A stretch of 64,000 nucleotides of DNA, from positions 12,342,831-12,406,830 of the forward strand of contig CM039506.1 in NCBI GenBank assembly GCA_022432975.1, in the 5' to 3' direction. The notes under the pieces were generated by a model that saw only the letters and a list, made by a program, of their open reading frames with translations, ran no database searches and was not told where the DNA came from. Position numbers and translations under genes: made by a program. This DNA comes from Begonia masoniana. Lineage: Eukaryota > Streptophyta > Magnoliopsida > Cucurbitales > Begoniaceae. Positions 11,461 to 23,817 of the stretch are shown in pieces (position 1 is the stretch's first letter; each line of letters begins with the position of its first letter).

Positions 11461-14420
11461 TGTGACAGCCCCCGACCCGATCGGGGTCCGATGAGCCATC
11501 ACTCCGGACATTTTACAGAAAACGAGACTATTATTTTTTTTAACAGGGAATAGAACATTATGCTTTTAAAACATTGACAGAGAGAAAGAGTGTTCTTTGG
11601 AGTAGAAATCATAACGGGAAAGAAAACAGTTAAAACCAAACTGCAGGATAAATTACAAAATATTTAAAACAGAATCAAAAGACACATTTATTTTTGAACC
11701 ACATAAATAATAGAGTGAAGAAAACAGGGAGACAGAAGTAAATTAAAACTTTGAACATCTAAGATATTGGGCAAGGTGGACTTGAAGAGTGCAGCAAAAC
11801 ATATGAGAAGAAAATGGTAAAAATAGGAAACAGAGGTGAACGATAAAGTAAGTAGATAGAGAAATAAACAGACAGAAATGACAGGGAATTACTGGAAATA
11901 GAAATATTGTCGGAAGACTTAGGCAGAAGACTGGCGGAAGACTTAGTTTAAAAAAAAAAGGGCAACGGTGGATTCAGATAAGACAAAAGATGAACAGTGA
12001 TCGGAGGTGGGTGTAGGCAGAAATGAACAGTGACGATCAGTGGATATAAATTGTAAGGCAGCAGTGGATGAAGTTTTAAAGAGAAACAGGCAGCGGTGGA
12101 TGTAGGCAAAATGAAAACCTGTAGATGTAGGCAAAAATGAACAGTAACCTGTAGATGTAGGCAAAAATGAACAGTAACCTGTAGATGTAGGCAAAAATGA
12201 ACAGTAACCTGTAGATGTAGGCAAAAATGAACAGTAACCTGTAGATGTAGGCAAAAATGAACAGTAACCGGTGGATGTAGGCAAAAATGAACAGTAACCG
12301 GTGGATGTAGGCAAAAATGAACAGTAACCTGTAGATGTAGGCAAAAATGAACAGTAACCGGTGGATGTAGGCAAAAATGAACAGTAACCGGTGGATGTAG
12401 GCAAAAATGAACAGTAACCGGTGGATGTAGGCAAAAATGAACAGTAACCGGTGGATGTAGGCAAAAATGAACAGTAACCGGTGGATGTAGGCAAAAATGA
12501 ACAGTAACCGGTGGATGTAGGCAAAAATGAACAGTAACCTGTAGATGTAGGCAAAAATGAACAGTAACCGGTGGATGTAGGCAAAAATGAACAGTAACCG
12601 GTGGATGTAGGCAAAAATGAACAGTAACCGGTGGATGTAGGCAAAAATGAACAGTAACCGGTGGATGTAGGCAAAAATGAACAGTAACCGGTGGATGTAG
12701 GCAAAAATGAACAGTAACCGGTGGATGTAGGCAAAAATGAACAGTAACCGGTGGATGTAGGCAAAAATGAACAGTAACCGGTGGATGTAGGCAAAAATGA
12801 ACAGTAACCGGTGGATGTAGGCAAAAATGAACAGTAACCGGTGGATGTAGGCAAAAATGAACAGTAACCGGTGGATGTAGGCAAAAATGAACAGTAACCG
12901 GTGGATGTAGGCAAAAATGAACAGTAACCGGTGGATGTAGGCAAAAATGAACAGTAACCGGTGGATGTAGGCAAAAATGAACAGTAACCGGTGGATGTAG
13001 GCAAAAATGAACAGTAACCTGTAGATGTAGGCAAAAATGAACAGTAACCTGTAGATGTAGGCAAAAATGAACAGTAACCGGTGGATGTAGGCAAAAATGA
13101 ACAGTAACCGGTGGATGTAAATACATCAACACAGAACCTATACATTACAAAATTCCCAACAGAGTTTTTAAACAAAACACAGGACTATAACAGAGTTTTA
13201 AAACAAAACACCAAAACTCCAGAAGAGTTTATAGATATGAATTTTACTTTAAAGACTTAAACCTCGAGACAGAAAATTATGTCTGGCTGCAGCAACCACC
13301 CCCGAGAGCTCGAACCACCAGCCACCTATTTATCAGACTGAGGCACAAAGTCCTCATTTTTCGGGTTCAGTACCTACATCAGAGAGTTCACCTATGAGTC
13401 TAAAACTCAGTAAGAACATATAAATGCAGTTGTGCAAATGCTATGCATGAACTTTCAGAAATACAGTGACAGTACAGAACATTACGTTTCAATGGCAGTG
13501 GGGTATAAGTGGGGCTATAGGGGAGCTGGCGAGCAGTGAGTGCACTATCAGGCACAACAGTTATACGGTACAGTACAGAAACAAATCTGGGGGCCAGTCC
13601 CCGTCCCATACTTAACCGATACATTTCAGTCAGATTTTATCTTGTTTAGTTTCAAACAGTGTACAGAAATCGATTTTGCATGAACTTTCGGTGAAAACGT
13701 GTATGCATGAACATTTTCAGTGCCTGAACTTACAATAGCAGACGACAGAAATAACAGAACATACTGTGTAGCAGAACACAGACAACTCATAACATAAACT
13801 ATAACGTTTCTACCCAAAACAACCTGACGGAAATGAAACACCTAGTACCTCCGTGAGGTAGGGCCTTAAGGGCCAACCTACAGATATGAACTTACCTGTT
13901 TGCTGTAGAGTTGATATTCTTGATCGTCTCGGTTTCAGTAGTTTTTGAACCTAAAACGTGATTATACGGTCATTAACCCTAAACCTCTCAAAAATCAGTA
14001 AATAGTATAGTTAAACTTGTTAACTACCGACGGAAATTACCTTCACTGAAGAAAATAGAAGAATGCAGGAGAAACAAAGTGTGGAACTTTGTTTCAGTCG
14101 CCTGGAAGAGAAGAATAGAGAGAAGGAAGGGAGGAAGCAGAGAAGTGAAATGAAGATTTCACGTAGGAGGAAGAACATGGCTTCTTCAACAAGTTGCCAA
14201 GTGTCAATCATCCATTGGCTTTCTCCCACCAACCTTAATTCCTTCCCAATTTACCCTTCCATTGGTTCTTGACTAAATTTGTTAAATAAATTCTTCAACC
14301 TGGTTTTTCCATTAAACTCTCCGACAATTCATTAAAACATACATCAGATTTTATATAAAAATTCATCCCGCTAAATAATCTGGGGGAATAATTACAAGGG
14401 CAAAAATGCCGGGTGTTACA
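11461..14420 (-). repeat. G1 5' LTR (2960 bp, expanded)
   Basis: Same ends as the 3' LTR and close sequence match on both sides of the array. It is 715 bp longer because a 30-bp minisatellite has expanded to 33 full units (12121-13110), while about 300 bp present in the other LTR are missing after the array. Confidence 0.92.
12121..13119. repeat. 30-bp minisatellite, 33 units plus a partial
   Basis: 33 uninterrupted 30-bp units (12121-13110) and a 9-bp partial. Plus-strand unit: GTGGATGTAGGCAAAA, then ATGAACAGTAACCG. Only two unit types occur, linked at two sites: type A (..CCT before GTAGATG, 9 units starting 12121, 12151, 12181, 12211, 12241, 12331, 12541, 13021, 13051) and type B (..CCG before GTGGATG, 24 units). 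The unit is a multiple of three, so two minus-strand frames stay open across it (11943-13175 and 11948-13132), repeating a 10-residue peptide. These are not evidence of a gene. A diverged leading unit lies at 12091-12120. Confidence 0.97.
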
Positions 14421-16166
14421 AGTTCAATGCTTTATGTAGAGCTGAAGGTATTGTGAGACATCATACAGTTTTGCAAAATCCTCAACAGAATGGTGTGGCA
14501 GAAAGGATGAATAGGACCTTGATGGAGAAGGTGCGTTGTATGCTCCTTAATGCTGGGTTACCAAAAAAATTTTGGGCCGAAACTGCTGCGTATACTTGTT
14601 ATCTCATTAATCACTATCCGTTGACTGCTATTGACAAGAAAACTCCACAAGAGGTATGGCCTGGCACTCCTGCTATTTATTCTGATTTGAAAATTTTTAG
14701 ATGTCCTGCGTATGCTCATGTTGATAATGGGAAGTTGGAGCCTTGTTCGGTTAAGTGTGTATTTATCGGTTTTAAACAAGGAGTGAAGGGATACAAACTT
14801 TGGTGTCCAGAAACTGGAAAAGTCATCATCAGCAGAGATGTTGTTTTTGATGAGCTAGTATGCTTTAGGGGTCTCTGTCTAGAATTATTTCTGAGGGAGA
14901 TAAGCAAAAGATAAGCATACAGGTGGAGATTGAGATTGGGTCGAGATCTACACTAGAGCCTACTCCGGAACCTATCTCAGATTTAGTGGATGGTGCTACC
15001 TCCTCATAAGCACCTCCACAATATTCCATTGCGAAAGATAAGCCTCAGAGAGATACTAGACGTTCTTAGAGATATGCAGAAGCTGATTTGGTTACTTATG
15101 CTTTAAATGTGGCTGAAGAAATTGATTCCGAAGAAGAACTTGCGACGTATTCAGAGGTAGTTAGCTGCGATAACTCTGGTAAGTGGATGATTGCTATGCA
15201 GGAAGAAATAGAATCACTTCACAAAAATGGTACGTGGAACCTAGTGTAGCTACTAGAGGACAAGAAAATTATTAGCTGCAATTGGGTGTACAAGAGAAAA
15301 GAAGGTACGCCGGGAGTTGAAGAAGCAAGGTATAAGGCCAGACTTGTTGTTAAATGCTATAGCTAAACTCTAGGTGTTGATTTTTCTGATGTATTCTCTC
15401 CAGTCGTGAAGCACAGTTCTATCCGGGCTTTACTATGTATCGTGGCATTGCACGATCTTGAGCTTGAGCAGTTAGATGTGAAGACTGTATTTTTGCATGG
15501 AGAACTCAATGAAGACATCTACATGCAGCAACCAGAGGGTTTTGTAGTCTTAGGAAAGGAGGATTAGTTTTTTCAGCTGAAAAAGCCCCTTTACGGTCTG
15601 AAACAGTCACCGAGACAGTGGTATAAGAGATTTGATGCATTTATGATCACTCATGATTTCAAGAGGTGCAGTTATGACAATTGTGTCTACTTCAGAGTGA
15701 GTGGTGATGGGTCATTTGTTTATCTTCTCTTGTACGTCGACGATATGTTGATTGCCGCCAAGAATCAGACAGAGATCAGAAAGGTAAAATTACAGCTGAG
15801 TAGCGAGTTCGAGATGAAAGATTTAGGTGCAGCAAAGAATATACATGGGATGGAGATTCTTAGAGATCGATCGCGGGTAAATTAATCTAAGTCAGAAAGA
15901 GTACATTGAGAAAGTTCTCAACAAATTTAATATGCAAAGTGCCAAGCCAGTTAGTACTCCATTAGCTGCTCATTTTAAACTTTCATCTGCTTTATCACCA
16001 CAGTCAGATATCGATGTTGATTACATGTCACGAGTTCCATACTCCAGTGCGGTTGGTTCTCTTATGTATGCCATGGTTTGTTCACGTCCTGATTTAGCAT
16101 ATGTTCTTACTGCTGTTAGTAGATATATGGCAAAGAACATTGGAAAGCAGTTCAGTGGATTCTCAG
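14421..16166 (+). pseudogene. Copia A integrase C-terminal half and RT
   Basis: Continuation of Copia A after G1. Integrase resumes at AGTTC with HHTV..PQQNGVAERMNRT (14455-14520) and continues through the GKLEP and KGYKLW blocks to about 14870. RT starts near 15180 (KWMIAMQEE), with PLYGLKQSPRQWYKRF near 15590 and the catalytic LLYVDDM near 15730 intact. RT is broken by TAG and TAA stops at about 15248, 15362 and 15565, which fit Gln codons mutated by C to T, and by a frameshift near 15880. It continues to the MYAMVCSRPDLAY block (16063) and is cut by G2 at 16166. Confidence 0.88.
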
Positions 16167-18414
16167 TGTAACGACCCCAAATTTCTATATACATAAATCC
16201 TAAAAGTCCAAAAATTTAAACTTTTAAATTTCTCCTTATAATTGAACTTGCCTATTACCCTCGTCTATTCTCATACAATTTTCATTTATCAATTCCTTTC
16301 CCTTTTCATTCGTTCATCAATCGTGAGAGAATAGACTCAGACATTAAATCCATATCTATAAACATTTAAAAACTAATTACTTTATTCGGCGGAAGATATA
16401 AACCTAGTACTAAAGTTTAACTTAATTTAAATTCTACGAAAAATAGCGAAACATGGTTTCGGTCGACGCCTATAACCTAGTTTGGCATTTAATTCCTCTC
16501 GGGTTTTGTCTCATTCGTCCACGGACTTTGGACGACATCATCGTCTACATAATCGGTTGATGTCAACGCTGGCTGAAATCGGTTGACGTTATCGACCGAA
16601 CACCTTTCGTTAATTAGTCGACGTCATCGACCAAACTCCTTACTAAATACCTTCAACCAAATCATTGACTAATCGGTTGATGTTATCGACCGAACTCTCA
16701 AATAAAACCTAACACCAGAACACTTACTATTTGGTTGACGTTATCGCCCACAACTTTGGGCGACAACTTTGGTCGACGTTATCGCCCACAACTTTGGACG
16801 ACATTTCTCTGCCAGAATACTTAAACGAGACTTATACAATTTCCATCCTTGTATCACCCATTACCCGAACGATCGCCCCTTTTTGGCGATCGATCGGCTA
16901 GCTCTGGATTTTGTCCAAAGATCTGTTTTCACCTTCTTTCTCTAGCATAACTTAAAATCATCAAACCAACCTAAAAACGACATTTCTCAACTCAAATCAT
17001 CAAACCTATTTTCAAGCATCCAAACTCATTTCAAACCATCAAAATCAATTTCTATTTCATCCAAAACCTATCAAAGCATCAACCTATTCGTCCCTACATA
17101 GCGGAAGCCAATAAATATCATCAAAATGGACATTCAATACATTTGTTCACAACCTGTCCAGATACCAAGCATCCTATAATAGTTTCTATATAATTCATCT
17201 AACTATCACCCATCAGCCCATCATAATCCATAATATTACCTATCAAAATACATAATCTATGCTCCCACGGGTCAAGTATGCATCGACTGCCCACCGCACT
17301 CCACGGGCACCCTTCATCAAGCTGCAGGCTCGTCAGGTAGAGGACATCGTCCTCACCTTGCTCGTAGTCACCTACACCATAAAGACACCTATGAGATAAA
17401 AATCTCAGCAAGTTCTACGTAAATGCTATGCATGAACATGTATATGCAGTTTTCATGAAAGCCATCCATATCATTTCATTTATCAGTACATGTCAGTCTA
17501 TGGTTATCGGAAACGCTCGACAGATGGATAGGGCACGTCAAGCGGTTAGACAACCCACACCATCTGAAGGGAGGAAAACCCGCTCACCACTGAACGCCAG
17601 GTCTGAACCTCTTCCCCGATAACCCCATGCCATGGTTGTTTACTGTGATACTTTACTTGCCTTTACATGCATTTTCTTTTCATGAAACCAATGCATAAAT
17701 TCATTTTCTTGCCGTTTTGAAACCATGATGCATGAGCAATTCAATATACAATAAAACATACATAACGAGTATACCATCAAAACCTCACGAATACCATCAA
17801 ACGTCACAATGCTTAACCTATAAAACGATCAAGCCTAAACTACCCAACCAAAGCAATTAAACAAACAAAGCACCAACCAATCCTCAATACAAATTTCGAC
17901 TTATGGTGTAGGCCAATCGGCCACAGTAAGTCACGAGAACTTACCTCTTGTCTTTAGCAATCCAAGTACCTCGCTTGAGCTTTGTCACCTTAGGAGCTTC
18001 TAAGATGGCTGAAATGCGCCCAACTTTAAGGGAGGAGAGAAATTTCTGTGTCCTTAAAATCTTCACAAGCGGAACAAAATTTTGTGGGAAGGAGGGGAGG
18101 GTTTCTTCTCGGCGATGAACGAAAACTAAGGGAAGTGTAAAAAATGAAGGTGATCTCACGTATGGGAGACAAGAAGCAACAATAAGCTTCTTCTCCAAGC
18201 TTTGCCACATGTCACATTCTTATTGGATGCTCCCAACTACCCACTTTTACTTCCTAATTTGCCCATGCATTAGTTTCCAACCAATGTTTTGTTTGGCTGA
18301 ACTTTAGTTTGGTTTTTCCCATACAATTCCTTTAACATTTTATTTTTATTATTATTTTATATTTATATATATATATCCCACAGAAGTCATAACACAAAAG
18401 TTCCGGATGTTACA
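16167..18414 (-). repeat. G2 3' LTR (2248 bp)
   Basis: Plus-strand ends TGTAACGACCCC and CCGGATGTTACA. It contains a cluster of imperfect GTCGACGTTATCGACC motifs (16540-16800) and, near its sense-strand start, an (AT)n run at 18361-18376. Confidence 0.92.
16540..16800. repeat. Degenerate GTCGACGTTATCGACC motif cluster in G2 LTR
   Basis: About six diverged copies of a motif resembling GTYGACGTTATCGACC, spaced 25-70 bp. The sister LTR (24270-24560) has one extra copy through an approximately 35-bp insertion near 24365-24400, a sign of copy-number slippage. Confidence 0.6.
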
Positions 18415-18427
18415 TTTCATCCACCTT
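18415..18427 (-). other. G2 polypurine tract
   Basis: Sense-strand AAGGTGGATGAAA immediately before the 3' LTR, nearly identical to the G1 tract. Confidence 0.8.
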
Positions 18428-18454
18428 AATTCAAATTTTATCCTCAAAATTGGA

Positions 18455-21400
18455 TTACATAAATAGCTCAGGATACTTGGACATCATATCCTGCTGCCTC
18501 TCCCAAGTAGCTTCCATTACATCATGATTCCGCCACAGGACTTTCACTAGCGGAATCTCCTTATTGCGCAACACCTTGATAGAGGATTCCAGAATTCGTA
18601 CCGGCTTCTCTACATAAGTCAGTGTTGGTTGCACCTCGATCTCCCTTACTTCCACGATATGAGATGGATCATGTACGCACTTTCTGAGCATGGACACGTG
18701 AAACACATCGTGAATGCCTTCCATGGATGCCGGAAGCTGTAACCTGTACGCCATAGTCCCGATCCTCTTCAAAATAGGAAAGGGCCCCACATAACGAGGG
18801 TTCAACTTGTCTCTTCTTCCGAACCGCATAACGCCTTTAAACGGAGAAATCTTCAAGTATACCTCATCACCCTTATTGAACTCCAATTCCCTCCGTCTGG
18901 TGTCAGCATAACTTTTCTCGCGGCTCTGTGCTACCTCGATATGTTGCCTGATAACGGCGATCTTCTCCGCCGTTTGCTATAAAATGTTTGGGCCGATTAT
19001 GCTAGCTTCGCCAACTTCATCCTAATATAACGGAGACCTACATTTTCGACCATACAGCGCCTCGTACGGAGCCATGCCAATTGTCGCTTGGAAGCTATTG
19101 TTGTACGAGAACTCAATCAATGGTAAATGTCTACTCCATGAGCCCTGAAACTCCAGCACGCAAGCTCTCAGCATATCCTGAAGAATCTGATTCGTTCTCT
19201 CTATCTGTCCGTCAGTCTGAGGATGATACGCAGTGCTGAAATTCAACTGAGTTCCCATAGCTTTATGTAGACTTTTCCAGAATTTTGAAGTAAACCTTGC
19301 ATCTCTATCGGAGACAATCGAAATGGGCACTCTGTGCAATTTAACAATCTTCTGTACGTACAGCTCGACAAGCTGGTCCATGGAATACGTCATCTTGACT
19401 GGTAGGAAGTGGGCCGATTTTGTCAGACGGTCCACTATCACCCAGATGCTATCATGTCATTTCGTCGTTCTCGGGAGTCCAACTATGAAATCCATGAAAA
19501 TCTGTTCCCATTTCCACTCCGGGATCGGAAGTGGCTGTAAAGTCCCGGCTGGCCTTTGGCGTTCTGCCTTAACCTGCTGACAAACCAGACAGGTTTCCAC
19601 ATGCTTGGTGACTTCTATTTTCATGTTAGGCCACCAGAAATGCTGTTTTAAATCTCTATACATTTTTGTGCTTCCTGGATGTACAGAATATGCCGAGGAG
19701 TGTGCCTCGGTTAAAATTTCTCTCTTCAACTTTTCATCATCAGACACGTACCACCTATGTCTGAACCTTAATACGCCATCATCCGACAGGCTGAAATCGG
19801 ACGAGTCCTCAGTGGTCATGTTCGATCGATACCTCTGACACTCCGAGTCTTCCCTTTGAGCTTCTCAGATTTTGTCTATTATTGTCGGCCTTAATGAAAT
19901 ATTCGCAAGCATATTGGACAACTCGGTAACAATTTTCACATTAAACTTCACAATCTCCGTTTTTAAAGCTACCGACATTGATGCAAGCGAAGACTGACCC
20001 GTAGAAGGCATTCTGCTCAAAGCATCTACGACTTTATTCTCCTTTCCTGGGTGGTATTTGATCTCAAAGTCGTAATCTTTGACGAACTCCAACCACCTTC
20101 TTTGTCGCATATTCAATTTCTTCTGTGTAAACAAATACTTTAAGCTCCTGTGGTCCGAATATACCTCGCACTGTTGCCCATACAGATAGTGCCTCGAAAT
20201 TTTCAGTGCAAAGACGACGGCTGTAAGTTCTAGGTCATGCGTCGGATAATTCTGCTCATACGGCCTTAACTGCCGAGACGCATAGGCAATAACCCTTCCT
20301 TCCTGCATAAGTAGGCATCCAAGACCAACCTTAGACGCGTCGCAATAAATGCTAAACTTCTTGCCCTCAATTGGCAGCATCAGAACTGGAGCCGTTGTCA
20401 ATTTCTGTTTCAGCTCTTGGAAGCTTTTACCACATGCAGCCGTCCACATGAACTTCTCATTCTTTCGTGTCAAGCGTGATAGGGGGAGTGCAATTTTCGA
20501 GAATCCCTCTATTAACTTCATGTAATATCCGGCCAATCCGAGAAATCCACGTACCTCACGCACGTTCTTAAGCTGTGGCCAATCCCTGACAACCTCAATC
20601 TTGGTAGGGTCCACAGAAATCCTTTCTTGAGATATAACATGGCCGAGAAAGTCTATTCGGTCTAGACAAAACTCGCATTTAGAGAACTTCGAATATAGTT
20701 GATGTTGTCTCAAAATTCCTAAGACAATGTGTAGTTGCTCCTCGTATTCTTCTTTCGTCTTTGAATAGACCAAGATGTCGTTGATAAAGGCAACGACAAA
20801 CTTGTCCAAATACTCATTGAAGACACGATTCATCAAATCCATAAACGTTGCAGGGGCATTCATAAGTCCAAAAGACATCACAAGAAATTCATAGTGCCCA
20901 TACCTCGTCTGGAACGCCGTCTTTTGAATATCTTCTCTCCGGACCTTCAACTGGTAATAACCTGAGCGTAGGTCAATCCTTGAAAACACTCGGGCACCCT
21001 GCAGTTGATAAACAAGTCATCAATCCTAGGCAACGGATATTTATTTTTTAGCGTCAATTTGTTCAACTCTCGGTAGTCAATGTACATTCTGAGAGTTTCA
21101 TCTTTCTTCTTGACGAACAGAACTGGCGCACCCTATGGAGAGAATTGGGTCGAATGAATCCCTTATCCAACAACTCTTCAAGCTGAGATTTCAACTCCTT
21201 GAGTTCGGCAGGCACCAACCTGTACGGATTCTTCGAAACAGGTCCTGTACCTGGATAACGTCGATCACGAACTCTATCTCCCTGTTTGGCGGTAATCCCG
21301 GAAGATCATCAAGGAAGATGTCTGAAAACTCATTAACAATTGGTAGGTCACTTGGCTTTACTCCGTTAAGCAACTGAGTATCAATCATTGTAGCCAAGTA

Positions 21401-21523
21401 TACTGAGCATTTATCTTTAAACTGCTCACTGACCTTCATCGAATAGGAAGCCGGTAACCCGCTTAATCTATTCATTGCCTGATAAGCAAACTCTTCTTTA
21501 CCCGGTGGCCAAAAAGTCACCAA
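18455..21523 (-). pseudogene. G2 pol: RT, RNase H, integrase, chromodomain
   Basis: Minus-strand pol in pieces: linker and RT start 21191-21523, RT and RNase H 19865-20989, integrase HHCC 19457-19819, integrase core 19022-19441, GPF module and chromodomain-like end 18455-18886 (VPLVKVLWRNH type). Breaks include a frameshift near 21005, TGA near 19867, a stop near 19445 and TAG near 19020. The RT catalytic motif reads FINDILVYS instead of FIDDILVYS: codon 20780-20782 is AAC where GAC is expected, removing the first active-site aspartate. This copy could not reverse-transcribe even without the stops. Confidence 0.88.
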
Positions 21524-22860
21524 CCCAAATCGGCAGTCGATGGTGGCGAAGTGGAGAGATAGTCAATCCATCCCCAAGATAAGATCATACTGCTCTATAC
21601 CCATAACTATCAACCGGGCATAAAGGGTATTGTTCCCTACAGAGACGACATTGCCCTGGAGGATGTGATCTGACTGCATAACTCCCCTGAAGGCAGCATT
21701 ACTCGATACTCGTACTCTGCTAACTCAGGCACCATCCTCAGTCTAGCTACGCATGCAGTGGAAATAAACGAGTGCGTAGCACCCGTGTCTATCAATGAAA
21801 ATATGGCCACTCCCGTGACCAGAATAGTACCTGCTATAACAGAGGGCTGTGCCTCGTCGTCAACATCGCCTAGCTCAATGAAGGCAAAAATTCTTGGGAC
21901 AACTCTCTTTTCATCGGTAACCGCCCTTGGACAATTCTGAGCGTAATGACCTACCTCCCCGCACTTGTAACACTGGTTCGAGCCCAATCTACAAGCGCCA
22001 AAGTGGGGCTTCTGGCACTTCGGGCATACTGGTCTTGGAGCATCCTCTCGAACTTGCTTTCCCTTGCTCTGGTCGCCCCTACCATCATAGGGCCTCTTAG
22101 TACCTCTTTGTTGTTGTGGCTGTCCTTTCGGTTGCCAGCCCTTATTCTGAGGCCTAGGCTGAATTTCCTAAAAGAACCCTCTAGCTGGCTACCTCAGTCT
22201 GACATAGGTCGATTCAGCGGCCTCAATCTCCAATGTTCTTGCCATAATCTCAGCGTAGGGCACATTCTGCACCCCTGCTATGATAACACTTTTTCAGTAT
22301 CTCCTGATTTAGCCCTTGCATAAACCGATGCACCTTGTCCTCATTATTGCTGACCTGTCGTGGTACGAAGCGGGATAGGGCCTCAAATTTTCTAACATAC
22401 TCAGTAATTGAACCAGCCTGTCACAATTGCATGAACTCCATCATTTTTCCTCCCGTACCGTATGGCTGAAGTATTTGTCATAAAATACCATTTTGAATCG
22501 CTCCCAACTCATTATTGTCACGTCGGTGGTTGCCTTGATGGAATCCCATCAAAACCGAGCGTCTAAAGCCAAATGATAGGTGACCAATGCAACTTTCTTT
22601 CCATCCTCTATATTCGTATAAGCCAACATGTCTTCCATAGTTCGAATCCACTCCTCGGCTAAAGAGGGATCCGAAGACTGTCCATTGAACGCCGGGGGTT
22701 GTAGCTTTTGAAACCTCTCCATTCCCCGATTACTAGGAGTCACTACTTCCTGAGTCCTTAGGCCCTCATGACTAATAAGCGTGTCAAGATGTTGAGACTG
22801 TCTCTCCATATGCTGAGTCTGTCGTTCTATGTGTTGGGATTGTTAGGCAAGGAATTCTCT
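21524..22860 (-). pseudogene. G2 gag and protease
   Basis: Minus strand. The gag N-terminal part is at 22549-22809 (ERFQKLQPPAFNG, EEWIRTMEDML) and a broken capsid at 22000-22540. A CCHC knuckle CYKCGEVGHYAQNC is in the frame starting 21987, and the protease DTGATHSFI is intact near 21775. Frameshifts near 21650-21690 and stops separate the parts. The order matches G1. Confidence 0.85.
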
Positions 22861-23058
22861 AAGTTGGTTATCGTATCATCTTTCTCATCTCGATCATTCT
22901 CCTCGACGCACCATTTTGCAAACCTATACAAGTTAAAGACAATAAATCTAAGAAACAAAACAAGAAAAACTTAAAAACGTACTTACAGTTGAAGAAGCAT
23001 GTCCGTGAAGTGGCTTGCGCAGTCGAGCAGTCTACAGAACCGATTTTAAAACCCGGGA

Positions 23059-23070
23059 GCTCTGATACCA
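23059..23070 (-). other. G2 primer-binding site
   Basis: Sense-strand TGGTATCAGAGC, a 12-nt match to initiator Met-tRNA. Only 3 bases (TAA) separate it from recognisable LTR sequence, because the last ~7 bases of the LTR are missing. Confidence 0.88.
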
Positions 23071-23370
23071 TAAACCCCAAATTTCTATATACATAAATCC
23101 TAAAAGTCCCAAAAATTTAAACTTTTACATTTCTCCTTATAATTGGACTTGCCTATTACCCTCGTCTATTCTCATACAATTTTCATTTATCAATTCATTT
23201 CCCTTTTCATTCGTTCATCAATCGTAAGAGAATAGACTCAGACATTAAATCCATATCTATCAACATTTAAAGACTAATTACTTTATTCAGAAGATATAAA
23301 CCTAGTACTAAAGTTTAACTTAATTTAAATTCTACGAAAAATAGTGAAACATGGTTTCGGTCGACGCCTA

Positions 23371-23746
23371 TGTAACGACCCCTTTTCCCAGCAAGATATT
23401 GTCCGCTCTGGGGATTGGGTCGTAGCCCAATATCCTCCCCTCACGGCTTTGTTTGGCGAGAACTTCCCAGAAGGTCACCCAACCTGGAATTGCTCTCGCC
23501 GAAGCACTTTTAACTTCGGAGTTCTTATGGGATCCGTTGTCAATCGTGCTCCAAAACGCATCTTGCTATGTTGGAAGGGTCTCTTTACATATGTTTCATT
23601 TCCACATACTTCCCCAAGCAATGTGGGATTGTGATGACTCCCTTTTTACGACCCGTCACCTTCCGGTTCGTCCGCGCGGACGTATCGCCATCCGGGTTCC
23701 GGTTCGTGCAGCCATCGTATCATTCTTACACATCCGGGTCATCACA
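23371..23746 (-). repeat. Cassandra LTR (left in window)
   Basis: 376 bp, plus-strand ends TGTAACGACCCC and GGGTCATCACA. This is the 3' LTR in element orientation. Confidence 0.93.
23455..23565 (-). ncRNA. 5S rRNA-derived domain, Cassandra LTR copy 1
   Basis: On the minus strand the segment aligns to plant 5S rRNA. CGGATCCCAT.AGAACTCCGAAG is kept. The box A region reads AGTTAAAAGTGCTTCGGCGA, and box C reads GGGTGACCTTCTGGGAAG, one difference from the usual sequence. In known Cassandra elements these are internal RNA polymerase III promoter parts. Whether this copy is transcribed cannot be told. The 5' boundary (near 23565) is approximate because that end is less conserved. Confidence 0.88.
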
Positions 23747-23802
23747 ATCACCCCCACTCGGAGGCCCAACGTCCTCGTTGGCCACATTTCCAGTTTGGTA
23801 CA

Positions 23803-23815
23803 GGCTCTGATACCA
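23803..23815 (-). other. Cassandra primer-binding site
   Basis: TGGTATCAGAGCC on the minus strand, 13 nt matching initiator Met-tRNA, two bases from the 5' LTR. Confidence 0.92.
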
Positions 23816-23817
23816 TT

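Larger units (their letters stand above)
4586..14420 (-). mobile_element. Ty3/gypsy chromovirus G1 (Tekay/Del-like), minus strand
   Basis: Full-length element on the minus strand: 5' LTR 11461-14420, primer site 11445-11456, gag, protease, RT, RNase H, integrase, purine tract 6831-6843, 3' LTR 4586-6830. It sits in Copia A integrase with duplication AGTTT (4581-4585) against AGTTC (14421-14425), one base changed. The long LTRs, the integrase-last order and a chromodomain-like C-terminus point to a Tekay/Del-type chromovirus; the lineage is my inference. Coding capacity is broken by five stops and one frameshift. Confidence 0.93.

Noticed and set aside
12121..13119. CRISPR-like array of 30-bp repeats
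   Set aside because: Units are directly adjacent with no spacers, lie inside a plant LTR and have no cas genes nearby. It is a minisatellite.
11943..13175. 410- and 394-codon open frames as genes
   Set aside because: They are open only because a 30-bp repeat lacks stops. There is no start context, domain or homologue, and two frames are open equally.
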